Source of the DNA: Lycocorax pyrrhopterus obiensis
Taxonomy: Eukaryota > Chordata > Aves > Passeriformes > Paradisaeidae
Assembly: GCA_014706295.1 (NCBI GenBank)
Contig: JACSVZ010000008.1
Location: forward strand, 21,245,659 to 21,309,658
DNA: 64,000 nt
Direction of reading: 5' to 3'
Part shown: piece after piece, positions 1-12,100 of the stretch
Layout: every line of letters begins with the position of its first letter
Position numbering within the stretch: the stretch's first letter is position 1
The notes under the pieces: model-generated
What the model was told of the DNA's origin: nothing
Seen by the model: the letters and a program-made list of their open reading frames with translations, nothing else
Databases searched by the model: none
Position numbers and translations under genes: made by a program

Positions 1-3000
1 ATCAGGATTGATTCTATCATGCAGTATTCTTCCTTCAATATAATTTATTTTCTAGAAATAAACCTAGACACATGTATGCTTATATTTTATATAAGCTACT
101 GTAATTAGAGATTTCATGTCAAATGTAGTGAACCCTCAGAGAAAATTCAGTGAGTGCAATCCTAGCTCTGATGAATTAACTAGCAGCATTTCTTTGATTT
201 TTTTGTGTGATTGAGATTTCATCCGAAGTCTTAGACAGGGATACACCAAGACCAAACCTCTAGATGTGGCAGCACTGAAACTTGACTCACAATATTAAAA
301 AAAAAATATTACTTGAAATATTTCCAATTAATCTTTGTCCATATAACTTCAGATGTTGCAGTAGTGGAACTATGCATCCATCTTTTCATACCAACAAGGT
401 ATCAGCAAGGATATTAATCATTTTGTAGAAATACAGAGTTGTACTTCAATAGATAACAATAATGTAAGAAATCCAGGCTTTGAAGTTTTGCATACTTTGA
501 TAGTTACATAGTTCTACCACTGTCACTGAGATGACATATGAACAAAATTTCCCAGGCAATCCTTCTGTAATAAGGAACCTGGAGAATTTCCAAAAATAGA
601 AGAAACAAGTGAAAAGCATAGAAAATATGTCCACTCTCCCCCCTCTCTAGCCATGGTGATTTTTCTTTGAATTGTAGAACTAGGCCATTTTTAAGTAGGA
701 AATGTAGCACAGCAGATAGACTGGACTTTCACCAGGCTAGTCATGACAGTTTTTCTCCTTTATGTTTTTAATTATACTACACCTTTATCCCAATCTCTAT
801 AACAGTTGACGCCTCATACATCATCTCATTTAACACCTTTGCTTTCTCCAGAGTTCAATGCTAGTAACCTGGAAGCAGGCATCTGTGTACGGGCAACTAT
901 CGGAATGGAAGACAAGAAAACCTGTATAAAAGTTGTGAAGTGGATAAGGAGCTGTAAAGGAAGAGAGTTTATGCTGAGAAGGGATCAGTGCATAAATGGA
1001 ATTTGCTAGGTTTGTTAAGACTCAGTCCTTATGATTTCTGTATCCCTTAATAAATTCATTAATAATCTTAGCAAAAAAGAAAATGCATAATTTGTTTTGA
1101 TTCATAACTTGTCAATAGCACACACAAAATATTGGAGTTAAGCAATGCTGTTGTATTTTAGGATAACAAAATTCAAGATTATGCACCACAGCCAAATAAA
1201 AACTTTTGTTATAATCTGGTAACTTGCGAGTCAAAAGTTGCATGGCATGAGAAAGACTTGTTGGTATCGAGCACAGGAAAAACCAAAAGCTATCTCCATA
1301 GGAAAGTCATGAAAGAAAGTGAGGCAAATCCCACCTTTATCAGTATTTAAATGGGGATGAAGAGACCATTGTGGGCATTACTAGTAAGAGTTTACTGGAA
1401 TGCCATGTGTAAAACTCTGTCCATCTGTCAGGGTTTAAAAATTACTAATTCAAAGTATAATAGGTCATAGACATCATCAGGGAAATCCAGAACTTGATTT
1501 ATGGAAAGAGATCAAAAGAGGACCGGTTTCATTTGAAGAAAAATGTGAGTGTTGTGTATAAATATATCAAAAGGTGAACAGAAGAGAAGAATACTCAGAA
1601 TGTTATGGGGAGAGAAACAAATAGGACAATTTCTAATCAGAGGAGTGATATTCAGGCACTGCCTTCACTAGGAAGAGTGAAATTAACTGATTTTAAGACG
1701 AAGCACTGGACCACAGAAGATGTTAGGTAATGTCTGCTAAAACGCAGAGTTTTGGATTGGTGATTCACAGGTTTTAATCAAGTTCACTTTTTTTACTTTT
1801 TCAGATGAGTACATCAGTTTTTGCAGGAAATGTTTGATTCTGATAAAATGCTAATTTTTTTTAAAAAAAAAGGAGGTAGAACAATTCAATCTACTATTAC
1901 GTAATTATGTTGGACCAGTACTAAGTGCAATGAAGTGATATGGTGGATATAGCCAGAAGTAGACAGAAAACAGTGAAGAAAATTAAATCTACTTGAAAAA
2001 CAGATACCAGAATAAATTTTTTTCATCAGAATACTAATTCAGTCCGCACAATTTTAAAAACAAAATCAGAAATGGCTTTCATTGACAAATCTCTGTCAAA
2101 TTTAATAAGGCTGTGACAAATAATGATTTCACAGGCTTAATTTTAAAAGTTCAAAATTGGCTTTACTTGTGTTTTTTTCCTACAGTAATAAGGGCTTTGT
2201 ATATACACGGGAATCTTCAGAATTCACAGATGTCATGAAAATGGGAAAATCTGGAAAAGGAGGACAATTAAGATTATTCTCTCTAGAAGGCAAGTAAATA
2301 CTACTTTTTAAAAGAAAATTCAACTGTGATTCTTATGCGCTCTTGTGCTGTGTAATCTAAATCCAGCATTCAAGTATTGAACCTACAGATTTTTAATCTC
2401 ACTATAAGTGCAAACCACAACACAGCCTTAGCTGTGGAGTTAATTACTCTTTTGTGTGTGAGCAACACAAATCTATGGCATAATGCAAAAGGAAAATTAA
2501 CATGTGCCATGTAAATGAATTTTTCCCACAAAGCTGCTCTACTTTTCATTTATTTCCTTCTTCCTCCTTACACAGCTTTAAACCTCTTTGCCTGTGATCA
2601 GCTATCTTAGGACTTGTGACAATTTGGGGGATCTCTCTATGTGAAACTTATGAACTCTGTCTGATACTTGGAAATCTCTATAAATAGCTGTGTCAGGTTG
2701 AAAATTCTTTGTTAATCTAAAATTCACAAGAGATGATTTTTGCTCCTGGCACATGATCAATAAGGAATTGTTAAATCTTATTCAAATACAGTCCCTTGGA
2801 GCATGACAATGCTACCAGGTAGGCAAACCTGATTTTATAGATGAAGGCAGTAAAAAGTAGGTGATAAATCATCTATTCTACACAAATTTCATCACTTGAC
2901 TAGGGAGCTACCTGACTAAGAAGGTAAGGTGGCTTCTTGCTTGGTGTTGTAAAGTATATCTTGTACTCAGTATTGGATGGGGATGGTGGACTGGGAGGAC

Positions 3001-3380
3001 TTCTACCTATATTTGGAGTGGAAAACGAAGACAGAGAAATGTGAAGGTGTTCCTGCATTTAACAGCTGTTCTGAAATCCTTTAAGTCAGAGTGGTCTTTT
3101 GCCCCTTCTGTGAAGAAACTCAAAGTCCAGCGTACTGCTAGTTTAACAAATAGTATTTGAAGAACTCGGCACTGCCCTCAGAAGAGAGGGCAGCAAAGGT
3201 CTGTGCCGGGGGACTGGGGAAGGAGCCAGTGTTGCTGCCTCAGCAGACCAAGGCAAGCTCACATGGACACCAGTGATGTGTTGCATGGAAAAACCTGGCT
3301 CCAGCAACTGGCACATGGCCGAGCAGTCGTTTTCAACAAGGCTGAGGGGCGGTTTTGGACACATTTGTGCAAATAAGCTT
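1..3380. other. AT-rich non-coding DNA, no gene recognised
   Basis: I see no recognisable coding exon, RNA gene or named repeat here. Open frames are short and unlike any family I know; the frame at 806-1009 is cysteine-containing but starts on TTG and resembles nothing I recognise. A pyrimidine tract ending in CAG at about 2172-2185 resembles a 3' splice site, but the sequence after it gives no convincing exon. Confidence 0.6.
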
Positions 3381-4460
3381 AGTCCTGCTACCGTGATCAC
3401 GGCCGCACGGATGCCCGGGCTGCTTGTACTGCCCGGCTGGCCCTTCCGTGCCCGCAGCTCGGGGCTCGCGGGGCTCTGCTCCACAGCCAAGGCGCCCGGC
3501 GGGCCGCTGGCAGCCAGGAAACAAGGAAGGGGCTGCGGCTCCTGCCCGCGGCCCGTTTCCCGTGGAGCTGAGGATGCTCCCGCGTCCAGCGGAGCGGCGA
3601 CTTCAGCCCGCTTCGTGGCGCGGAGCCTTCCCGACTTCCCACGGCTACCTCGGTCTTCCCCGGTCCGGCCGGCCGGGAGCGGGGTGCCGCCCGGTGACCC
3701 GTCCAGGGAGCCCCCCGCTCTCCCTCCGACCGGGCAGCGCACGGGCACCCGCGGCGAGCCGGGAGCCGGCGCGGCAGCCGCCCCTCCCTCCTTCCGCGCT
3801 GGCGGAGCCCTGTGCCGGGGGCGCACTTCGGGAGAAGGGACCGTCCCGTGCGCCCTGCCTCTCCCCAGCCCCCGCGCCCCCGCGCCTGCCTCCTCCCCTG
3901 GTCACTGGGACTGATGAATTAATCATGATGTGGCTGCTGTTAATGCATTTATGTGGAGAGGGCTGTGCCAGTGGCTCGCGGCGCGGCGGGTGAGGGAGCG
4001 CGGGGAGCGCCGGCCCCTCCGCCCCGCTCCGCTCCGCGCCGGGCGAGCCGCGGCCGCGGCGCTCCATGGCTCCGGAGGAGGTAATGGCAGTCGGGACGCG
4101 CTGCCCGCTCCCCCGGCAGCCAGGAAAGGGGCAGGGCAGGCGGGGCGCGGAGCGGAGGGGGCACGGCGGTGCGGGCAGGGCAGCTCCAACTTGCCGGCAG
4201 GGGGGAGAGGAATGCTCGTGTTGCCGCGGGAGGTGTGCGGGGTGTGCTCGCTTCGCGTCCCCGAGATCCCCCCAAATCCTGCCTGTGGTTTAAAAATCGC
4301 TCTCTTGGCATAAGTGCGCGGGAGCCAGGCTCACTTTATCGCCGCTGACGCTGTCAAAATCGCTGTGGTTCCAGCAGTAACAGCAGCGAGCCCCCTCCCT
4401 GCCTCCCTCCCTCCATCCCTCCCTCCGCCGGGTCACCCGCTCCTCGTGAGAAACCAAATG
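3380..4460. promoter_or_regulatory. CpG island, probable promoter
   Basis: GC content and CpG density rise sharply over about 1.1 kb inside AT-rich surroundings, with many CGCG, GGCG and CCGC words. This is the usual signature of an unmethylated vertebrate promoter. Good 5' splice-site matches on the plus strand are GTGAGG at 3990 and GTAATG at 4081, the latter 15 bases after an ATG at 4066. Either could end a first exon. The only plus-strand gene downstream is the HS3ST1-type exon about 46 kb away, and 3-O-sulfotransferase 1 genes are known to have a non-coding 5' exon and a long intron, so this may be its promoter. That link is inference. An AT-rich block of homeodomain-like words (3913-3952) lies inside the island. 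The overlapping ORFs of up to 227 codons on both strands are GC-rich artefacts. Confidence 0.75.
4391..4426 (+). repeat. CCTC-type pyrimidine simple repeat
   Basis: An imperfect run of CCCT/CCTC units at the 3' edge of the CpG island. It is a polypyrimidine/polypurine tract of a kind common in promoters. Confidence 0.7.
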
Positions 4461-7400
4461 CTGGTATTCCATTAGCTTAATCTTCCCCGCGAAAGTGAGG
4501 AAGACTTGCTAATTAATTTACATACGAGGGAATGATGTCTGAAGGAAGGAAAAAATACCCCGTTGCACCTGCTCCGCCGAGACTTGTCATCTGAATCTGG
4601 AGGAGAGCTATAAATCATGTAAAGTGTTCGCGGTGGAGTCGGCTTCTTCTGAGAGCTGTAGGATTATGTATCCAAATGCTGAATTTATATTTCCCACTAG
4701 GAAAAGACTGAAACTCAGGTCAGATATAAACTACATCATTTCATTTAAAACAAAACTGTACTTATTTATTGTAATTCAAGAGGGGATTTTTCCTGATTAA
4801 ACAGAAAGTACTATTAGAGCATGTAGTGGTGATTTACACATTATAGCCTGAAATCTCTTGCAGAGTTGGAGGTGGTTGAGTGTAAGGATGGTGCTTTAGA
4901 ATCACATATGTCTTCTTATTCTTGCCACATGTGAAAAGACTGAGAATAACCAGGCTGTTTTACCTTCTGTTTTTAGTGTGTACAAACCCATATTTTCTGT
5001 GGTACAGGATGGGGAAAACTTGGACAAGGGATAGCACAACTTCCATTGAAAATGTTGACTTTATCAACTACAGCAACTAAAATCTGTGTGATATCTGCTT
5101 TGATTATTTCCACCCTTTGGAAAAAAGCTTTAAAAATGTCATAAGCTACTTCCAAGAATTTCGCCTACTGCCTCTAAGGCAATACTGTAATAGTTCTTGA
5201 CACTTGCCTGCTAAATGAGCTGAACTGGGGAGACCTACTGTTCAGTAAGATGTTTGTGTTATTCCTGTGCCAGGTATCTCTTCATAAAATGAAAAATGAT
5301 GGCTTTAGTCTGATGAGATAATGGTTTCATATTGTAGAAATTATTCATATTTTAGTTTTGTGACATTAATGAATTTTCATATATTTCACTACTTCTATTG
5401 CTGGCAAAAGTAAACAGAGATTTTGTCATTTCAAATGAAACTAATTTAGAGTGGGGTTAATTGCTTTAGTAGCCTAACGTATTTTAGACAATACTGTAAA
5501 TGGCAAATATTATTAAGTTCTTTTGTTCCACTTATGTAAAAATATTGCTTTTTTATTAAAAAGATGTTATGTATAGATGGATCCTGTGCACTGCATCTGA
5601 ATGAGGGAATTAAGGAGTTTGTGTGCTTTGACAGCACGTGTGATTTGCAGGTTTTATAAGTTGTGAGCTTATTGTAAAAGTGTGTGTATGTGTGTGGCGA
5701 AAGACTGCTATGCTAGTAGAAGAAACTAATAATAACATAGAAATCTGTGAGGTAAGCAAGAACATATGAGCCAGGCTAACCACTCAATATGCTTACTTTG
5801 AAAGCAAGCCTGTATGCAGTAGTTTTCATATCACTGTTCTACAGCAACAAAATAAGGGAGACAAAAATAAGCCCAAGCCAGAAATAAAACGACAAGAATT
5901 TAAAAGGAGACTAGTCAGGTGGGGAAAACCATTTTGAAATCAAGTCTTTCTGTCAAATCCAGGACTGCAGGTCATTGTTAAACTAAATCATACTCACATA
6001 TACAGCATTTTTATGGTATTTAAGGTGGAAGCCTTGGTCTAGACCATAACCAACCAATTAAAAGAGATTCCGTTGTTGAGGTTTGGTTTGTCACAGAATA
6101 AGAGGTCGTAGAGGTCAAATGACAGTCAAAAAAAGTGGAGTTCATCTTTGAACTTGGAACAGGAGAAAAATTTGTTTTCTTTTCCAAATCTTCTGTCTCT
6201 AACTGGAAATGCTGTCATGGACACCAGTCCACAAAGTGGCTGAAGTTTATTAATTGGTGAACATTTATTGTTCTAAGATACCATTATAATAAAAATACTT
6301 TTTTCTGTGTAACTGGCATTGTTCTGTCCAGTGCTTTGGCTTTATAAGGCATAAGTGAAACATGGAAGTTCTGATTTGGTGTTTGAACAATATATGCCAC
6401 TGAGTAAATTTCAGTCCAGTGAACATTGTTGTTTGGCTGTCAAGTGTTGGATCAACTTATATTGGAAAAGGATTCACTTCTTTTCTAAAATAAAATGAAT
6501 AAAATAATTTGTCAGCCAGAGGGAGGTGGGTAAATGTGTTTTATCATCAGATAAATATGGTCAGACTTTATTGGCCTTACAATCATGATTTGCATTTGAT
6601 AGAAGGGATTGTGGGCTTGGTGACTTCGGTGAATGACAGACCTGCCTACCTTTTCGACATTTGCAACAGGCTGAGCATGCTCTTTGGGTCAGAAAACCAC
6701 AGTGATGCTTGTTTATTGATGGACATAGCTTTGAAAGGAGCTGAATGGAGAACAGTTAGTTGTCTGCAGCATTGCTCAATGTTCACTTATTGCTATACAA
6801 ATAACTACGTGACAACTGGCCAGTAGCTGTAGTCATGTGAATATGCCCTCTCTATCTTCTGTTGCTGTTTTTGCTTTACACACTGCCATAGAGAAGTTCT
6901 GAATGGGTTGTTCAATGATTAGCATAAAAGTGCCACGTTGTGATGGGTGGGGATAGTGGTATGTGCTAACAGACAAGTTAAATTCCAAGATTCTGAGTAG
7001 TGACAGTGTTTGAGGTGTATATGCTTTGAGTACAATCAAATTCCTTCTTTGACTGTTTATATAGTAAGCAGGAATCCATCAAACTGGCAAGGAGGACAAA
7101 TATTTAATGAAGACCCAAAGAGGCAATTTCATTTCACTATGTTTGCAGTGCACTGCTCTGTTTAGCTACTGATTAAATCTTTTGATCTCAAGGAGAACTT
7201 CTGGTCATCTGCTTTGATGCAATATTCTATAAAATCATTTAAGCTGGAGGGGTAGGAGTTTAAGTCTTAAGATTGTTTTTCTCTTAAAGATAAAAAGTTG
7301 CACAAAGTCCTCTCATAACCCTAGCTGAAGTTCAGTGGGAATAGTGTGAACAAGAAGTCTGGGAAGGAGGGGACCCGAACAGGGAGTAGTTGATCACCTT

Positions 7401-8299
7401 AGTAATTCAGGGCTGAAGAAAAGACCTTTCTGAGTTAGACAACAATCTTATCTAATTCCAGTCATAAAGTCATCACAGTCTACCTTTAAGTACATTGCCC
7501 TGTTGCTCTTTCTGGAAAGGTATTTCAAAATCTCTCTCCTAATGCTTAGAGCTTTCTTTGAACTTTCAGCCTAAATATTCTCTTATTCCTAATTTTTAAT
7601 CTCTCAAGATTGTTGTTTAAAACCAGCTCCTTCCTTGGTGGGTAGCCCTCAATAAATTATAAACATCGATCATGTGTCTTCCTCAGCTTTTTTGTGCTAG
7701 GATCAAACAAGCAGAGCAAGCACCTTTCAGTCTGTCTGGCAAAACAGAATAAATAGGAAGATACAGAGGCCAGTTAACTTGATTCGCCTGAATTCTGAAC
7801 CTTGTACCTGAAGTGTTTGCTTGAAGTCTTGAATAAGAATGCTAATGCTCCATCTGGTCTTTTGAAAATACTTTGTCAGACACTGGTGAATATCAAGTTT
7901 CATTTACAGACATGCCAGGTTAGTTTAATCTGTTAGTAGTAAACATGGGTGATTTATCTTTTTGTGTTGCTCTTGAATGATAAGAGACCATCACGGAAAT
8001 AATCACAGAAATTCTGCTATTAGCAATCACGTGGCTTTGAAGAGCTGCTAAAGGTTTTGCCATTTCTAATATCCCTGTGCAAATGCTCCTCCAATTTCCT
8101 CTGTAAGTTAGCGAGAACCTCCCCTGAATCAAGAGGGCTTCCTATAACCAGTTTTTATCAAAACATCTCTGCTTTCCACCATGTTCACAGACATATAATG
8201 AGATGAGTGTGAAGAACGATTTTAAAGAAGTCCATTCAACGTTACCATTTGTCACATTTATATCAACTTTATTTTTGTGTTATGCTTATATTTCCAACT
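4461..8299. other. Non-coding DNA, no gene recognised
   Basis: AT-rich sequence. The first about 170 bases after the CpG island (to about 4640) remain moderately complex and could be conserved regulatory DNA, but this cannot be tested here. The frame 6509-6826 (105 codons) resembles no known protein. The stretch at about 7430-7760 has pyrimidine-rich wording that vaguely resembles a very old CR1-like LINE in minus orientation, too weak to call. Confidence 0.5.
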
Positions 8300-9110
8300 C
8301 AGTAAATAATTGCTGGGTGATACCATATCAAATTCTTTACTGAAATCTGGAGAGAGTGGATTCTGAATTTCCTTTCCCATAATACTTGCTTTTAAAAGGA
8401 TTGGCTTCTCCCTTCCACCAAGTATTTATAAATACTGATTAAGATCCCTCCTGAGCTTTCTCCAGGATAAAGTAACTCGGCTCTTCCTGCCTTTCTTCAT
8501 ATGACAGATGCTCCAAGACCCATGTCTTCTCTGTGTCCTGGATGTACATACTGGCTGTACACCAGTATGTCCATGAACTTTCTGTACTGGGAAGCCCAGA
8601 ACAGGAGGCAATATTCCAGATGTGATCTTGTTGGTGCTGAGGGGAAGGATCATCCCTCTCAGCCTGCTGGGACTGTTTTTCCTGACGTGGAGAGTGAATG
8701 TACCTTCATTGCTACATGGGCACTTTGCTGACTCATGTTCAACTTCTTGCCCACCATGACCCTCCCCATCCTTTCATGCCCAGTTCTTTCCCCCTGGCTG
8801 GTCCCAAGACTTTTACCAGTGCACACAGTTATTCCTCTCTTGGTGAGAAACATGTATTTCCTTTTGCTGAACTTTATTTCTCCAGCCTGTTGATGTCCTT
8901 TAATGGAGCACAACTATTCCCTATTTCATATGCTCTGCCAACTTGCCAAGGGTGCCCTCAGTCCCATTACTCTGGTCTTTAAGGAAAATGGCCCCAGTGT
9001 CAACAGGAGTGCACAACCAGCAACGTTCCCAGCTGAATTTTGTGGCACTGATCACAACCCTCCGAGCCCAGCAATTCCACCATTTTCCATTCCACCTCAC
9101 TTTCATGCTT
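8300..9110 (-). mobile_element. CR1 LINE fragment (3' part of ORF2)
   Basis: Read on the minus strand this follows the CR1 retrotransposon 3' region over about 800 bp. On the plus strand the order of phrases matches reverse-complemented CR1: the 'tttactgaaatctgg' block (8337), the clusters around 'gatgctcc', 'actgggaagcccaga' (8586) and 'gctgactcatgttcaact' (8728), then 'atcacaaccctccgagc' near 9051. CR1 is the dominant non-LTR retrotransposon of birds and other sauropsids. The copy is heavily diverged, 5'-truncated and without an intact ORF. It includes an internal duplication or inverted repeat around 8540-8575. The ORFs of 60-94 codons here are relics of the repeat, not genes. Confidence 0.8.
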
Positions 9111-12100
9111 CATTAGTAGTAATGTAATCGTTAGTGATAATAGTTAGTAACATCAGTAATGATTTTACTACTGCTGTGTGGCCATGAAAATTAACAAAGT
9201 ACCCCTTCAGCATCTTTCCTTGCTCTGGTTTAATAGCACTGGCACGTGCGTGTACACACACGCACCAATCGACAGTTATCTTTCTGTCTGTATTTGAGTG
9301 TATGACTGTGAATTACTCATACCATATGTTTGACACAGGGAAGATACTATTTTATGTGTCACACAGGTATTGTGGTTTTATTGCATTAAATTTATTTTCC
9401 CACCTCATTTTTATAGGGAGTATGAACCTCAGGGCTTGTTGTAGTTATGGGAATTTGAAATGTGTAATCTTGAAATTGATTGCAAAATAGAGGTGAATTA
9501 ATTGCTCTGTAGCTGAAGTTTGTGAAGCCAAATGGCCTTTCACTCAGGTGAAGCAATTGAGTACCTTATGTTAAAAAATGCAAGGGCTTTTTTTATGCTT
9601 CCTTCAAATAGCAGAAATATTTTTTAAGAAAAATTGCTTCTGTATTCCATATTTTCCCTTGCTATCCACACTCACCTGGTTTGCCAGCAGCAGTGAGAAA
9701 AGAGACTGAACTCCCCTCATTGCAAGGAATACGTACGATTTCTAGGGTGAGACTCAGTGCTCTGTGTTTAAGCTCAGATTATTTAAGTTTGGTCTAGGAT
9801 CAAGCTGTTTTGTTGCAGGAAAATTTATTCAATATTGCTTGAACGGAAGGAGCTTCTGTTGGTTTAGCAAGCGACCGATATTCTGCTTTTAGCTAAAAAA
9901 GATATATTTGTGTGTGTGCACATAGAAGAGTGATGAAAAGGAACTTTTTCATCAAATGGCTTTCCATTTACAGAATACTGCAAAGATAGCACTTAAAATA
10001 CTGAAAACGATGACTCTCTTTTTTTTTTCCTCCTTGAAATGAGGATATGGTGTCCTAGGAACAGTGATGAGCTAACTGTACTTTCAACTTAATACCTTGA
10101 CACTGATTTCGAGAAGCAATCTAGTCTTGCAGTTTGATTCTGAATTCACATTCTGTAGGAACTCCAACAGAAAAATGGGAGAATTTTGCCTCTCTGTGTG
10201 ATGCTAAGGCCTCTCAGGATGCCTCCAGAATTTGGAGAGAAACGACTCTTGGCATCTAAGCTGCAGTGAACAGGTGGGAATTGAAAAATTGTGAATGGGC
10301 ACCTGTGCAAGTATGCAGCTCTAACATTTACTTTTATTTCCAAAATCAATATAAACGCATATGCTCATCATCTGAATTTCAGAAAAATAATTGCTTTTGT
10401 TTTTTCTTCTTTTTGTTGTTTCTGTTGTAAAATTTCCTGTTAACACTGTACATCTGTTTAACTTGGAAAGGCAGAGCAAATCCTTTTCGACTGAGGTTGT
10501 AAAAGGTGCAGATGTAGTTACTAAGTTAAATGTTACATATTACCTGCAGAACAATGGAGAAAATTATTTAATATTTTTTCCTACTATGATTCTCCAAATT
10601 GCTAACCAACCATTTTGTGTCATTTAAGTCTCTGCAAGTAGTCTTACATTTTGTCATCCTAAAAACTGTTTAAAGAGGTAAAAAAGGTGTTGAATTTAAC
10701 TCTTTATTAACTGCAAATGGTAGACTTTTTTTTTTTGAGAAACTGATGACAGAAATATGTGTTCTAAGATTGTATTTATTTACAATGGGATCTTGTGGAT
10801 ATCTGAAAAAAAATTGAAGTGAGATATTAGGGAGATAGGTTGTTTTGACAAATGGCAAAATATCAGTTAGTAGGGTTTTAGACATAAATTAATAAGGTAA
10901 TTCAAATACAAGCATAACATTTTAGTTTCTGGATGAAGATAAACTGGGTTACTTCTGTCCTTGTCATAATTTAGCAATTATATAGTGTTTACAAGGTAAA
11001 AAACTCCTTATAGATACTAATGGTCTTCATTACACTCTCTGAAGGCAGGTAGGTGTTCTGCAAATTGATGGTATAGGACCAATGTATTTTAGACCTAGAA
11101 ATCTGCTAAGAGTTTGAATTCTGGTATAAATGTGTTTGAAGTTTATAAAGGGCAGACTATCTCCCTCAGAATCCAGAATCAGCTCTTACAAGATACGCTT
11201 TCATTTTTAAGGAACAAAGAAACAGGCTTTCATTCAGAACACTTGAATAACATCATGTCTCTTTGATAACAAAGTCTAGTCAGACGTAGTTTCTCCTGAA
11301 TAAAAGTATTGGATACCATAAAGAATATTTTTTAAAGGTTTGCACAGAATAGATCTTTAATTTACAAGGACTATATAAGATTTAGCTCCCATTTTTTTGT
11401 AGACAAGTAATTACACATGGAAAGAGGGAGCTTGTCTTTCCTGTCTCCACCCTCCGTGGCTGAAAGACTTTCCCTCCAGCAATCAGTTGACAGCAATCAG
11501 TTTGCGGATTATTTCTGGAAGGAAAAAGTTTACGGCTTTACTTCAACAGTAAGATTAAAAATAAAGTAGCTGTCATCTATTTCCGTGGCTTAACTAGTTA
11601 AAATCATAGCCACAAAAATGCTGTATTACTCAGCTAAGCTGTTCACTGCATTTTATACAGTAAGCAGAGCTTATTAAATAAAGGCAGTCAAGCCTTGCAA
11701 ACAATAGTTTGTAACACAAAATTTTTAAAACTTAAATTTTTACTGGAACTTCAGAATTTGCTATTTATTGTTTCTAGATAAACTAGTTCTTTAAAATAAG
11801 CCTTACACAATATTTTATTTTGTGACCTTGTCACATATGAAGGACATGTAGGTTATTCTCAGGATGAAAGAAGTTCATATCTTATAACAGCCAGATTCTT
11901 GAGCACCTTCAAGCCTTGACTCACATTAATTCTCACAGCACTGTTTTCCATTGCACCGTTTATAAAGGTAAATATTGTCAAGTTTAAGATGGAAAATAAT
12001 TTTCAATTGTCAACTTTGACACTTTCTAGTGCTAGATTCTTGAGATGTGATATGGAAATAAACATTCAAGGGTTTTTTTTTTCCTAGGTTGCCACAGTCA

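Noticed and set aside
806..1009. Cysteine-containing small frame, considered as a defensin-like peptide
   Set aside because: Cysteine spacing fits no known class, there is no signal peptide, and it starts on TTG.
3143..4313. Overlapping frames of 60-227 codons on both strands (for example 3143-3826 minus and 3273-3914 plus)
   Set aside because: They lie in the CpG island, are open in several frames at once because GC-rich DNA has few stops, and have Arg/Pro/Ala/Gly-biased composition without any domain.
6509..6826. 105-codon plus-strand frame
   Set aside because: No recognisable motif or homologue, and no splice or promoter context.
7430..7760. Possible very old CR1-like LINE in minus orientation
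   Set aside because: The wording is only vaguely similar and no ordered series of conserved blocks could be followed.
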